From RUG11247 sp045649485 (GTDB taxonomy: Bacteria > Bacillota > Clostridia > Christensenellales > Aristaeellaceae): a stretch of 64,000 bases of DNA. The notes beneath the pieces are model-generated. The model searched no databases. It had not been told where the DNA came from and saw only the letters and a list, made by a program, of their open reading frames with translations. Positions 23,792 to 33,303 of the stretch are shown here, piece by piece; positions within the stretch are counted from its first letter, which is position 1; the number at the start of each line of letters is the position of its first letter. The stretch lies in assembly GCA_045649485.1 (NCBI GenBank), contig JAZRPZ010000073.1, positions 62,001 to 126,000 of the forward strand, in the 5' to 3' direction. The translations under genes were made by a program, and so were the position numbers.

Positions 23792-25620
23792 TGAAGATTA
23801 AAAAGCCAAGAAAGAACATATTATATGGAATCGGCGCGAAGACAACGTTCAGCCATGTAACACTGGCTGTTCTGCTAATTATCTTCGCGGCGATTTCTAT
23901 GTTTACAATCCTGAATATATACATTCGAAATAGCGTAAAAGACGATTTGCTCAACAAAGCGTCTACTATAAGCAAACTGGAGTCCGGACACGAAGAGTTT
24001 ATATATGATTATGAGCAAGCTGATTTTTATGAAAAAATGACATCTGCTTCCGTAATCTTCTTCGATGAAAAATATACCGAGATATACTCTCTTTCATCCG
24101 GACAATCCATTTCGTTTGACTATATCAGCATGAGTCTCGACTGGGACGCAGAGGAAATGCTGGTATTCGACGGTATGGATAAATACTTGCTTGCCGCCAT
24201 ATTATCCGGCGAATCCGTGTCCGATATACGTTCGATCCAGTATGTCCGCGACGATATCGTTGTTGCAGGTGCGCCTATTTACGATAACGAAGGACAAGTT
24301 GTGGCCGGCGTAATACTGGTACAGTCTGTTGACGTCTTCCAGTCGCAGCGCAAGCTTGTCATAAACATTCTGCTGTCAATATCAGCAATATCAATCCCGT
24401 TTGCCATCTATATTTCTCTGCATTTCGCAAAAAGACTTACAAAGCCGCTCATAGATATATCTGATGGTGCTCAGCTGCTTGCAAACGGCAATTACAGCAT
24501 ACGAGTTGAACAGATGTCGACAGATGAAATCGGCGGTATCGCCAATTCACTTAATGCTCTTTCAAGCAGACTCAGACGCACTATTGGCAATCTGCGCCGC
24601 GAACGCGATATGCTTGATATGATAATGAACGGCATAAACGAAGGAATAATAGCAGTAGACTGGTATATGCATACAGTTCACTGCAATGATTCTTTCCTGC
24701 GCATCCTGGAAATCGACAAGAAACCGAAGTCGGTCGATATCGCAACCGAATACGGAAGCATACTCAAAAAATGTATGCGAAGTGACAAAATCGAACGTAT
24801 AGTCTGGACGGATGCTTCAGGAAACAAGCTGCGTGCTGTCGCAACAAGACTTCACGGCGAAGAAGGCATCGTCATCGGTGCAGTATGTCTCGTACGCGAT
24901 ATATCCGAAAATATGCGTCTTGAACAGATGCGCCGCGATTATATAGCAAATGTTTCTCACGAACTTAGAACTCCGCTTACCGGTATTCGGGGAATGGTCG
25001 AACCTCTTATTGACGGCGTATTCGAAACCGAAGAAGAACGTCTGAACTGCTATAATATCATATACAAAGAGACCATTCGCCTTGAAAAGCTCATACAGGA
25101 AATGCTGGATATGTCACGTCTGCAGGATGGCAGGGTAGTTGTCGAGGTCGAACCTATCGAACTTACTCAAATACTTCACGATGCTATCGGCAGAGTCTTT
25201 CCCGTTGCAAGCGAGGCAGGAATTAACCTCAAAATAGAAACCGATGACCCCGATGGTCCGCTAATGTGTATCGGCAACGAAGATCGCGTTCTTCAGGCGC
25301 TCACTATCTTCCTTGATAACGCACTCAGCTTCACCGCATCCGGGGGAACAGTAACTCTCTATGCTCACAAGGAGAATTCCTGCATCAAAATAGGTGTAAA
25401 AGATACCGGCTGCGGAATAGAGCCGAAGGATATGCCTTATATCTGGGAACGCTTCTATAAAGTAGATAAATCCAGAATGCGTACAAAGGGTACCGGTCTT
25501 GGTCTGGCAATAGCAAAACTGGTGGTTGAACTCATGCACGGAGAAATCGGCGTGAATTCTGAGCCCGATGTAGGTACGGATATCTGGTTCAAGTTACCCC
25601 CGGTAACAAATAAACTCTAA
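23791..25620 (+). CDS. PhoR/VicK-type sensor histidine kinase
   Basis: The 609-aa kinase has TM1 (about 22-46), an extracellular sensor (about 47-190), TM2 (about 191-214), HAMP (about 213-266), a PAS-like domain (about 275-380), HisKA with phospho-His390 (NVSHELRTPL) and a HATPase domain (LDNALSFT, DTGCGIEPKDMPYIWERFY, GTGLGLAI). The layout matches PhoR/WalK-type kinases that sense phosphate or the envelope. It is translated with its partner regulator through a 1-bp overlap. Confidence 0.94.
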   Translation: MKIKKPRKNILYGIGAKTTFSHVTLAVLLIIFAAISMFTILNIYIRNSVKDDLLNKASTISKLESGHEEFIYDYEQADFYEKMTSASVIFFDEKYTEIYSLSSGQSISFDYISMSLDWDAEEMLVFDGMDKYLLAAILSGESVSDIRSIQYVRDDIVVAGAPIYDNEGQVVAGVILVQSVDVFQSQRKLVINILLSISAISIPFAIYISLHFAKRLTKPLIDISDGAQLLANGNYSIRVEQMSTDEIGGIANSLNALSSRLRRTIGNLRRERDMLDMIMNGINEGIIAVDWYMHTVHCNDSFLRILEIDKKPKSVDIATEYGSILKKCMRSDKIERIVWTDASGNKLRAVATRLHGEEGIVIGAVCLVRDISENMRLEQMRRDYIANVSHELRTPLTGIRGMVEPLIDGVFETEEERLNCYNIIYKETIRLEKLIQEMLDMSRLQDGRVVVEVEPIELTQILHDAIGRVFPVASEAGINLKIETDDPDGPLMCIGNEDRVLQALTIFLDNALSFTASGGTVTLYAHKENSCIKIGVKDTGCGIEPKDMPYIWERFYKVDKSRMRTKGTGLGLAIAKLVVELMHGEIGVNSEPDVGTDIWFKLPPVTNKL

Positions 25621-25629
25621 ACACAAATT

Positions 25630-25657
25630 GAGGCCGCTGCAAACTTGCAGCGGCCTC
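25630..25657. terminator. Shared hairpin between convergent kinase and phosphatase genes
   Basis: A 12-13 bp GC-rich stem with a minimal loop. The following tracts are T/A-rich but short of pure T on both sides, so efficiency is uncertain. Confidence 0.7.
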
Positions 25658-25664
25658 TACTATT

Positions 25665-26315
25665 TTATCCGAGAATAAAATCGCCCAATTCAAGCGCATT
25701 GTCAAAGCAATGCTCAGGAAGTTCAGCGCCCATTTCTTCTGCGTTGCGGAAACCCCATGATACCCAAACAGGTGTCATACCCGCATTTACAGCCGTCCTC
25801 ACGTCAACATTGCTGTCTCCGATATAAAGCATATTTTCAGGCTTTACACCGCATATTCCGGCGAGTCTGACAGCTGCCGTAGGATCAGGCTTTCGCGGAG
25901 TGGTTTCAGATTCGCCCTCAGCGCTTATGTACAGCCCATTGAAATGATGTATGCTCAATTCTTCAAGCGCAACATGATACTTATTTGAATTGATGCAGAC
26001 CTTTACACCTGCGGAATTGATGCGTTCAAGCATCTCAACAATTCCGGGATAGGGGACAGTCTCCACATTCAGATGACTATTATAATATTCCCTGAAATCA
26101 TTAAGGGCAGATGCTATCTCTTCTTCATTAGCATCTTCAGGCAGTGCTCTCTTGATAAGATTCTTTACTCCGTTGCCAATAAATCTGCGAACCTCATCAG
26201 TCGTTCTGGCATTAAGTCCCTTTTTCGCAAGCACGCTGTTTACAGCGTTACGCAGGTCTCCGAGTGTATTCAACAGTGTACCGTCAAGATCAAATACAAC
26301 AGCTTCGTATCTCAT
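25665..26315 (-). CDS. HAD hydrolase, phosphoglycolate-phosphatase-like
   Basis: This 216-aa HAD subclass IA enzyme has motif I VFDLDGTLLNT (residues 7-17), a helical cap with GNGVKNLIKRAL, motif II INSNK near 110, motif III KPDPTAAVRLA and motif IV YIGDSNVDVRTAVNAG. This fits Gph/PpaX-like phosphatases for phosphoglycolate or pyrophosphate. The ATG at 26315 has AAAGGAG 9 nt upstream; upstream in-frame ATGs lack one. It is transcribed alone, divergent from the methyltransferase operon. Confidence 0.88.
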   Translation of the reverse strand: MRYEAVVFDLDGTLLNTLGDLRNAVNSVLAKKGLNARTTDEVRRFIGNGVKNLIKRALPEDANEEEIASALNDFREYYNSHLNVETVPYPGIVEMLERINSAGVKVCINSNKYHVALEELSIHHFNGLYISAEGESETTPRKPDPTAAVRLAGICGVKPENMLYIGDSNVDVRTAVNAGMTPVWVSWGFRNAEEMGAELPEHCFDNALELGDFILG

Positions 26316-26412
26316 ATCAAACAACTCCTTTGTTATATATAATTTTATCATCCGTACCTCAAATAACCGTTGCATCAGAGTATATTTTGCGTTATATGCA
26401 TTCCGAGGCAGT

Positions 26413-26441
26413 TTGCAATGGTATGTCGCATATGATATAAT
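26413..26441 (+). promoter_or_regulatory. Promoter of the methyltransferase-Hsp33 operon
   Basis: TTGCAA (26413-26418), 17 bp, TATAAT (26436-26441), 32 bp before the ATG. No other clear promoter or terminator was seen before 33250. Confidence 0.7.
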
Positions 26442-26473
26442 ATAAAAGGAATAATATGTAGTAAGGGGATATA

Positions 26474-27220
26474 ATGGATAGCTACGGAGAATTTGCCGCA
26501 GTATATGATCGTCTGATGGACGATTTTGATTACCCGGCATGGGCCGATTATTATATTGGTCTATTAACGCGCTGCGGTATAAAACCACGAAAGATTTGTG
26601 ACTGTGCTTGCGGAACCGGCTCGATGACCATACAATTCGCCAAGAAAGGCCTCAATGTTACCGGCGTTGACCTTTCACGCGATATGCTTGAGATAGCCGC
26701 TGTAAAAGCCCGCCGCGCCGCGCAGAAAATAATGTTCACTGCACAGGACATGACAGAACTTACCCTTCCGAGGCCTGTAGATGCTATCGTCTGCGCTTGT
26801 GACGGAGTAAATTATCTGACAGACCATGAATCTCTCAAAAGATTCTTTACGGCCGCATATAACGGTATAAAGCCCGGCGGCTGCATTGCTTTCGACATTT
26901 CCAGCCGCTACAAACTGGAAAAAGTAATCGGAAACGGCTTCTTCGGTGAGGAACGCGAAGATGTTGCATATATCTGGTCAAATAAACTGGATGAGCAGCT
27001 GCATACCGTTGACATGGATCTCACTTTCTTCGTAAGGCAGGAAAATGGTCTGTACCGCCGATTTGAGGAAAGGCATCATCAGCGTGCCCATTCTCCGGAA
27101 GAGATCATTTCAGCCCTTTCCGAATGTGGATTCACCGATATAAATACCTACGGAAATATGATTTACGACGCTCCCGCAAGTGATGATGTACGCATCCATT
27201 TCACTGCAAAGCGTCCATGA
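26474..27220 (+). CDS. Class I SAM-dependent methyltransferase
   Basis: The 248-aa protein has a Rossmann methyltransferase core: motif I CDCACGTGSMTIQFA (residues about 43-57), the acidic GVDLS loop at 64-68, motif II VDAIVCACDGVNYL and motif III IKPGGCIAFDIS. The N-terminus (YGEFAAVYDRLMDDFDY) is typical of the YqeM-like group. The acceptor substrate is unknown. It overlaps nothing but is followed closely by hslO (14 bp), so it probably shares that mRNA. Confidence 0.85.
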   Translation: MDSYGEFAAVYDRLMDDFDYPAWADYYIGLLTRCGIKPRKICDCACGTGSMTIQFAKKGLNVTGVDLSRDMLEIAAVKARRAAQKIMFTAQDMTELTLPRPVDAIVCACDGVNYLTDHESLKRFFTAAYNGIKPGGCIAFDISSRYKLEKVIGNGFFGEEREDVAYIWSNKLDEQLHTVDMDLTFFVRQENGLYRRFEERHHQRAHSPEEIISALSECGFTDINTYGNMIYDAPASDDVRIHFTAKRP

Positions 27221-27234
27221 CAGGAGATATAGCT

Positions 27235-28125
27235 ATGAATATAATGAATACCGACGGACTCATCAGACTCTCCCTGCTGGAAGGCCAGGCCCGTGCATTC
27301 CTCATCGACAGCACCAACATGGTCGAACAGGCACGCAGAACCCACGGTCTTTCCCGTACTGCAACTGCAGCACTCGGCCGTACTCTTACCGCCACTGCAA
27401 TGATGAGCGCAATGCTCAAAAACGATAACGAATCTCTTTCCGTCACCATTAAGGGCGGCGGTCCTATCGGTTCCATCGTCACGGTTGGTCATGCTGACGG
27501 CACCGTAAAGGGATATGTCGATAACCCCGGAATCGAGCTGCCCCGTGCAGGCAAGAAGCTTCCTGTAGGCGCCGCTGTAGGTACCACCGGTAAGATGACC
27601 GTAGTCAAGGATCTCGGTCTGCGCGAACCCTATGTAGGTCAGACTCATCTTGTATCCGGTGAGATAGCGGAAGATTTCGCAATGTACTTTACTGCTTCCG
27701 AGCAGGTTCCTTCTCTGGTATCCCTTGGCGTTCTTGTAGGTGAAGAAGTTGAAAGTGCGGGCGGTCTCATCATACAGATGCTTCCCGGCGCAAGCGAAGC
27801 CGCTATTCAGTCCGTTGAATTCAGCGCAGGCATGTTCGCTGACATCTCCGGCACTATAAAGGAATATCATCTTGACGGAGCACTGCAGCAGCTTCTGATG
27901 CATCTGCAGCCCGAAGTTCTTTCCCATACTCAGCCCGTCTATCGCTGCGATTGCTCTCGCAGCAGGATCGAACGTATGCTGATCACTCTTGGTCAGGAAG
28001 AACTTGAGTCCATGATTGCAGAGCAGCATGGCGCCCAGGTGGATTGCCACTTCTGCAACAAGCGTTACGAATTTTCTGAAGAAGATCTCAAAAATCTGTT
28101 GGCCGGTGCAACTTCGGAGGTATAA
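27235..28125 (+). CDS. hslO: Redox-regulated chaperone Hsp33
   Basis: This 296-aa holdase is activated by oxidation. It carries the HslO core (TATAALGRTLTATAMMSAMLK; GYVDNP; PYVGQTHLVSGEIAEDFA) and the zinc/redox switch: CxC at 238/240 and CxxC at 271/274. The ATG at 27235 is 8 nt after AGGAG; an in-frame ATG at 27217 lies inside the methyltransferase gene. It ends in a TAATG overlap with the TPR gene, tying chaperone and TPR protein translation together. Confidence 0.95.
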   Translation: MNIMNTDGLIRLSLLEGQARAFLIDSTNMVEQARRTHGLSRTATAALGRTLTATAMMSAMLKNDNESLSVTIKGGGPIGSIVTVGHADGTVKGYVDNPGIELPRAGKKLPVGAAVGTTGKMTVVKDLGLREPYVGQTHLVSGEIAEDFAMYFTASEQVPSLVSLGVLVGEEVESAGGLIIQMLPGASEAAIQSVEFSAGMFADISGTIKEYHLDGALQQLLMHLQPEVLSHTQPVYRCDCSRSRIERMLITLGQEELESMIAEQHGAQVDCHFCNKRYEFSEEDLKNLLAGATSEV

Positions 28126-29825
28126 TGAATTTCAATCCCAAGGTAGTCCCTTTTGAACGCGGTGCCGATTTTATTCATCAGCGTGCACTTAAGAATCTGA
28201 GGGACAACAATATGGTCGAAGCGCTCGAACTGATGCGCAGCGCCGTGGAGCATTCGCCTGAAAACGACGATTATCGTCTCGAACTTGCTCAGCTGCTTTG
28301 CGACGCAGGCTGTCCTACATCCTCAAACCGTCTTCTGCTTGATATGTTGGCTCGCAACGCCAATTCAGACGAATGTCTGTATGGTCTCGCCATCAATCAG
28401 CTTAATATGAACAATCCCGATGCGGCCAGAAAGCTCCTTCGCATGTGCCGGAATACAACAGACAACGATGAATTGTCTGCACAGGTAGATCAGCTTACAG
28501 GCGAGCTCGATATGTATGAAGCGCTTAATCGCCCTTCTGACAGAAAGCTTGAACGCATTAATTCTCTGACGGACGAAGCATGTGAACGCATGCGTCGCGA
28601 GGATGTTACCGGGGCAGTCAAGCTTTTCGAACGCGCGCTCGCAATGGACCGTAAACAGCACGATATACTGGCATTGCTGGGAATGGCATATATGATGCAG
28701 GGGCGCTCTGATGAAGCACTCAATTGCGTAGCGACGGCTTCTGCCAATGCCGGAAACAATCTGAGGACTCTTTGTGTTTCCGCTCAGGTATACGGAATGG
28801 CCGAAATGGACGACAAAGCCCGTCAACTGCTTGAGCGTGCCGCCAATATCGATTCCGATCTTATAGAAAGACGCATGCTGGTGTTTACACTGTTTGAAGC
28901 AGGCATGTACGAAGAGGCGCGTTCTATAGCCCGCGCTTCTCTTACAGAAATTCCCTGCGACAAACTGATGATGCATGTGCTTGCCGTGCTTGCCCTCAAT
29001 ACCGAAGAGGGTATCGACGGCGCGACACGCTATTGGAAACGCATCCAGCGCATAGATCCCGAAGATACCGTTGCCGAATATTTCCTCAAAGCTGTTTCCG
29101 AAGGCAAGATAGACGCAGGCGAAATAACCTGCGAATATCAGGTGCCGCGAAATGAGATGATGCGCCGATATCTGCTTGTGGCGGATAAACTGAACCATGA
29201 TCTGTTCACCGTTATCAACAGCTGGAAAACCGACGAAGAATTCCGTCGTCTGTTGGGATGGTGTCTGCTGAGTGGTGACATGCGCTTCCGTGATGCAGCA
29301 GTGACCCTGTTGGCATCTGTTGATGAGGAAGAGGCCGTCAGTCAGCTGCGTGAATATCTTATGCGCGCCGATAGTGATATCGACACAGTCATTCGCGCCG
29401 CAGCAATGTATCGCATGAGGGGTGCGGATATTGAAAAAATCATGCCGCCTCATATGGATCCGAATGACGGAATAATACCCGGCGCAGACAGGATCGTTCA
29501 GAATATGAGCGTGGGGCATAGGCAGCTCGTACGTTATGCCGCCGAGATCCTTGAACGTCGTTACGGAATCACCACTTATGATGCCATTGCACTTTTGTGG
29601 GAACAGTACAGAAACGACCGCGGCACGCGTGTTGATCCCATGCTGCGAACAGAAACTGCCGCAGCAGCGCTGGCATATTGCTATCTAACTAAAACAGGTC
29701 ACGAACCTCGTCTCGAAAAACTTGCCGTACAGTTTGGCTGCAGTTTGAGACAGCTGAAATTCTTTGTACGCCATATGATGAATGTTCTTGATAAGGGAGA
29801 AGCTACAGATGGCGAAACTGATTGA
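28125..29825 (+). CDS. Large TPR-repeat protein of unknown role
   Basis: A 566-aa soluble helical protein. Tetratricopeptide-like units are visible at about residues 20-120 (NMVEALELMRSAVEHSPEND), 160-230 (GAVKLFERALAMDRKQHD; GRSDEALNC) and 240-330 (EEARSIARASLTEIP). The C-terminal 230 residues are helical without clear repeats. There is no signal peptide or catalytic motif. It starts on the hslO stop codon and overlaps the next gene by 17 bp. Tight coupling suggests a scaffold working with Hsp33 or the zinc-ribbon protein; this is inference. Confidence 0.75.
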   Translation: MNFNPKVVPFERGADFIHQRALKNLRDNNMVEALELMRSAVEHSPENDDYRLELAQLLCDAGCPTSSNRLLLDMLARNANSDECLYGLAINQLNMNNPDAARKLLRMCRNTTDNDELSAQVDQLTGELDMYEALNRPSDRKLERINSLTDEACERMRREDVTGAVKLFERALAMDRKQHDILALLGMAYMMQGRSDEALNCVATASANAGNNLRTLCVSAQVYGMAEMDDKARQLLERAANIDSDLIERRMLVFTLFEAGMYEEARSIARASLTEIPCDKLMMHVLAVLALNTEEGIDGATRYWKRIQRIDPEDTVAEYFLKAVSEGKIDAGEITCEYQVPRNEMMRRYLLVADKLNHDLFTVINSWKTDEEFRRLLGWCLLSGDMRFRDAAVTLLASVDEEEAVSQLREYLMRADSDIDTVIRAAAMYRMRGADIEKIMPPHMDPNDGIIPGADRIVQNMSVGHRQLVRYAAEILERRYGITTYDAIALLWEQYRNDRGTRVDPMLRTETAAAALAYCYLTKTGHEPRLEKLAVQFGCSLRQLKFFVRHMMNVLDKGEATDGETD

Positions 29826-30639
29826 TTTCGAAAGAGAATATATGTTGTTTGCCGCCGGAAAACTGCGCGGCAATGGCGAAATAAAGGAAGAAGAACTCAC
29901 CGGTCTTCTTAATGATACCATGAAGGAGTGGCTTTCTACCAAGGCAGCTTATCTTGGTGACCGCACTCCCGATGAGTATTTTGCCGCAATGTCTGCAGAA
30001 GAGCTCGTTGATCTGCTTGAGCGATATTGCACAGCCAACATGAACGTTCCCGAACCTTTGTACGGCAGAATAGGGAAGACCACCGGCTGCATTCCCGGTC
30101 TCAGGAAGCTTGCCGAATCCTCTTCAGCCAATACAGCTGCCCGTTCTTCTGCACTTATGCTGCTTTGCGAAATGAATGCCGATGGCATTGCAGGCATTTG
30201 CGCAGATATGCTCGGTCAGGCAGATGATATTTCCGAAATCGCAGCGAATAAGCTTAAGGCCTGTGGCTATGAGGTAATAGATACTCTGAACAGCAGATAT
30301 ACTACAGCCGATTCTGCCACAAAAGCAGTCATACTTGATATCCTCGCTTGCTATCCCGGAATCGATGCAACTGCCGATAAGCTCATTGACAGGTTGTATA
30401 ACGACACCGAGAGGCGCGCTTTTTACGCCAACATCTCCGGCAAATTCGGCGATGAAAGACTGCTGGAACCTCTTATGCGTCTTTCTCAGCTGAGCGATAT
30501 GGAATATTTTGATTATATCGAGATAATAAACGCTATAGATGCTCTTGGCGGTGATCCCGGTACCATAAGAGAATTCTACGGCGATCCCGACTATGAAGTT
30601 CTCAGAATCGCTGAAACCGATAACGATACAGACAACTGA
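29809..30639 (+). CDS. Helical-repeat (HEAT-like) protein of unknown role
   Basis: This 276-aa protein starts at ATG 29809, which has GGGAG 9 nt upstream; the frame extends upstream inside the TPR gene. The middle and C-terminal parts contain paired amphipathic helices ending in GDERLLEPLMRLSQLSD and IINAIDALGGDPGTIREF, as in HEAT or PBS-lyase repeats that bind other proteins. No signal, membrane segment or enzyme motif is seen. I do not recognise a named family. It is coupled by overlap to the TPR gene before it and lies 21 bp before the zinc-ribbon gene. Confidence 0.65.
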   Translation: MAKLIDFEREYMLFAAGKLRGNGEIKEEELTGLLNDTMKEWLSTKAAYLGDRTPDEYFAAMSAEELVDLLERYCTANMNVPEPLYGRIGKTTGCIPGLRKLAESSSANTAARSSALMLLCEMNADGIAGICADMLGQADDISEIAANKLKACGYEVIDTLNSRYTTADSATKAVILDILACYPGIDATADKLIDRLYNDTERRAFYANISGKFGDERLLEPLMRLSQLSDMEYFDYIEIINAIDALGGDPGTIREFYGDPDYEVLRIAETDNDTDN

Positions 30640-30660
30640 TATAAGGGAGGTTGAATTCCA

Positions 30661-31719
30661 ATGAAATGCCCGTTTTGCGGCAAGGAAAACCCGAATATCA
30701 GATTGTTCTGCATGAGCTGCGGTGAGATACTTCCCGAAGCCGAGCCTCAATCTGAAGAGAAACAGGACATTGAAACTGCTGTTTTTTCTGATCCGGATCC
30801 GGAATTTGCACCTGCACACTCTCAGGATTCACCCGCTGTGGAATCTGCTTCTGAAAATACACTTCCTGTATCCGATACTGACGATACTGAATTTTTCAGA
30901 AAACGCGAAAGATCCAGACGCATTATCGAAGAAGCCTGGCCCGAGAATAATAATATACCGAAGTCGGTATCCACAAAATCAATCTTTGATGATTTTGAAC
31001 CCTCTGCGCCTTCACAGTCTGACAGCATTTACTCAAAACCGCCTGTTTCAGAATCTCGTCAGCGTCCGTCTCTTGAAAGAGGCGTTGTTGCAGAGCATGG
31101 CTCACCCAGCACTATAATACCTAAGCGCAATGAAGATCTCAAACCCGATGATTTCTTTGCTGTAAAAGGTCAGGTACTTCCTGACTACGAATATGGCGAA
31201 GAAGAGTATGAACCTGCTAACAGAAAACTCCGTTCCGAATACGAGGATGAACCTAAGCAATCATTTTTCATGAGACATATGCGCAGCGTTGTTTCACTGA
31301 TGCTGCTGCTTCTTACTATCGCCATTGTACTTGTCTGGGCCAACACAGACGGAGCACAGCGCACTCTGGCAACGCTCGATATCGCATGGCGTCCCGAAGC
31401 TTATGCCCAGTTGGCTGCAGAATCATATTCGGCAAAAGATCTTTCCGCAGCAGGATATTACTACTCTCAGGCAGCAAAGCGTGATCCCGCAAATTACGCT
31501 TATGCCATAAGCGCAGCAAACGCATATATCGAAGGCGGTTATACTTCAAAAGCGCTCGATGCAGTGCGTAACTGCATAACCCTCACTCCGGCAGATATTG
31601 ATCTCTATCTTGTACTGCTTGAACTTCAGCCTGACAGAGCAAATATATCCGCAGAAGACCGCGAACTTCTGCATCAGGGTTACAGACTTACAGGCGATGA
31701 ACGCCTGAATATCGAATAA
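30661..31719 (+). CDS. Zinc-ribbon, single-pass membrane, TPR protein
   Basis: The 352-aa protein begins with a zinc ribbon (CPFCGKENPN...FCMSCGE, residues 3-21). About 170 acidic, Ser/Pro-rich disordered residues follow, then one membrane helix (about 205-225) and a C-terminal TPR domain (YYYSQAAKRDPANYAYAISAA; ALDAVRNCITLTPADID). The likely topology is ribbon inside and TPR outside, giving a link from cytoplasm to envelope. GGGAGG precedes the ATG. It is separated from the downstream GH51 gene by 13 bp. Confidence 0.75.
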   Translation: MKCPFCGKENPNIRLFCMSCGEILPEAEPQSEEKQDIETAVFSDPDPEFAPAHSQDSPAVESASENTLPVSDTDDTEFFRKRERSRRIIEEAWPENNNIPKSVSTKSIFDDFEPSAPSQSDSIYSKPPVSESRQRPSLERGVVAEHGSPSTIIPKRNEDLKPDDFFAVKGQVLPDYEYGEEEYEPANRKLRSEYEDEPKQSFFMRHMRSVVSLMLLLLTIAIVLVWANTDGAQRTLATLDIAWRPEAYAQLAAESYSAKDLSAAGYYYSQAAKRDPANYAYAISAANAYIEGGYTSKALDAVRNCITLTPADIDLYLVLLELQPDRANISAEDRELLHQGYRLTGDERLNIE

Positions 31720-31732
31720 CGGAGGAAGCACA

Positions 31733-33250
31733 ATGAAAAAGGCACGGATGATTCTTGACCGCGACTATACCATCGGCAGGATCGACCCCAGAATCTATGG
31801 TTCTTTTATCGAACATCTCGGCCGCGCTGTTTACGGCGGCATCTATGAGCCCGGTCATCCCGCTGCCGATGAACAGGGATTCCGCAAGGATGTAATCGAA
31901 ATGATCAAGGCTGCCGGTGTGCCTGTTGTGCGCTATCCCGGCGGAAATTTCGTTTCCGGCTTCAATTGGGAAGATTCCATCGGCCCCCGCGAAAACCGTC
32001 CCCGCAGGCTGGATCTTGCCTGGTTTACCACGGAGACCAACGAGGTGGGTCTGCATGAGTTCATTGATTGGTGCAAAAAGGCAGATACCAAGCCTATGTA
32101 TGCTGTAAACCTTGGTACAAGAAACGCCGATGCCGCCCGCAATGTGGTAGAATATGCAAACCATCCTTCCGGCACCTACTGGTCCGATCTCAGGCGCAAG
32201 AACGGCGCACAGGATCCTCTTAACATCAAGCTCTGGTGTCTGGGCAATGAAATGGACGGCCCCTGGCAGATGGAGCACAAGACTGCATATGAATACGGCC
32301 GTATTGCCAATGAATCCGCAAAGATGATGAAGTGGGTCGATCCTTCCATAGAACTGGTGGCCTGCGGTTCTTCCAATTCCACGATGCCTACCTTCGGCGA
32401 TTGGGAATACACCATGCTCAACGAGTGCTACGATAACATTGATTATGTTTCTCTGCACCGTTATTATGGAAATCCAACCGGAGATACTCCCGGTTTCCTT
32501 GCTCGCAACATGGATATGGACGATTTCATCCGTACCGTTGTCTGCATCTGCGACAGCATCAAGGGTAAAAAGCATTCCAAGAAGACCATCAATCTTTCCT
32601 TTGATGAGTGGAATGTATGGTATCACTCCAATGCACAGGATCAGGAGATCACCAAGCGTGATAAGTGGGGACAGGCACTGCCTCTGCTGGAGGATATCTA
32701 CAATTTCGAAGATGCTCTGCTGACCGGTTCCATGCTGATAACCCTGCTGCGCAACGCTGACAGAGTAAAGATCGCCTGCCTGGCTCAGCTGGTCAACGTA
32801 ATTGCGCCCATCATGACCCGTAACGGCGGCGGCGTATGGGCACAGCCCAATTACTATCCCTACATGCAGGTTTCCAAGTATGGACGCGGCACCTCTCTGC
32901 GTGCAATCGTGGATACTCCCACTTACGATTGCTCCGATTACGAAAATGTACCGCTCATCGATGCGACCGCTACTCAGGATGACGATGGCAACGTCACCAT
33001 CTTCTGTGTAAACCGCGATATGAGCGACGATTTCGTTCTGGATGTTGATCTGCGTTCCTTTGGCGAAATGCAGTTCCGTGAGCACATCCTGCTGAAGCAC
33101 AGCGACGTAAAAGCAGTCAATACCGAAGAGAACCCCTTCAATGTCGCACCTTCCGAGGGCCCCGGCGGCACCATGGACGGCGGCAAGGCCGAGATCAAAA
33201 TTCCCGCACTCAGCTGGAATGTAATAAGGCTTGAAAAAGTATCCAAGTAA
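31733..33250 (+). CDS. abfA: Alpha-L-arabinofuranosidase, GH51 (AbfA type)
   Basis: This 505-aa cytoplasmic enzyme hydrolyses terminal alpha-L-arabinofuranosides. Motifs: RIYGSFIEHLGRAVYGGIYEP near residues 20-40, RYPGGNFVSGFNWEDSIGP near 67, CLGNEMDGPW with acid/base Glu173, and SFDEWNVW with nucleophile Glu292. It is closer to classical bacterial AbfA than the paralogue at 2111-3619. It follows the zinc-ribbon gene after 13 bp with GGAGG upstream and ends at a strong terminator, so it is the last gene of the methyltransferase-Hsp33 operon unless a hidden promoter exists. Confidence 0.94.
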   Translation: MKKARMILDRDYTIGRIDPRIYGSFIEHLGRAVYGGIYEPGHPAADEQGFRKDVIEMIKAAGVPVVRYPGGNFVSGFNWEDSIGPRENRPRRLDLAWFTTETNEVGLHEFIDWCKKADTKPMYAVNLGTRNADAARNVVEYANHPSGTYWSDLRRKNGAQDPLNIKLWCLGNEMDGPWQMEHKTAYEYGRIANESAKMMKWVDPSIELVACGSSNSTMPTFGDWEYTMLNECYDNIDYVSLHRYYGNPTGDTPGFLARNMDMDDFIRTVVCICDSIKGKKHSKKTINLSFDEWNVWYHSNAQDQEITKRDKWGQALPLLEDIYNFEDALLTGSMLITLLRNADRVKIACLAQLVNVIAPIMTRNGGGVWAQPNYYPYMQVSKYGRGTSLRAIVDTPTYDCSDYENVPLIDATATQDDDGNVTIFCVNRDMSDDFVLDVDLRSFGEMQFREHILLKHSDVKAVNTEENPFNVAPSEGPGGTMDGGKAEIKIPALSWNVIRLEKVSK

Positions 33251-33252
33251 AT

Positions 33253-33295
33253 AAAAATGAACCCGTACGGATTTGCTCCGAACGGGTTCATTTTT
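33253..33295. terminator. Bidirectional terminator after abfA
   Basis: A 14-bp outer stem (33253-33266 with 33282-33295) plus a 4-bp inner stem, with A and T runs at the ends. Confidence 0.9.
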
Positions 33296-33303
33296 ATTGT
33301 TTA

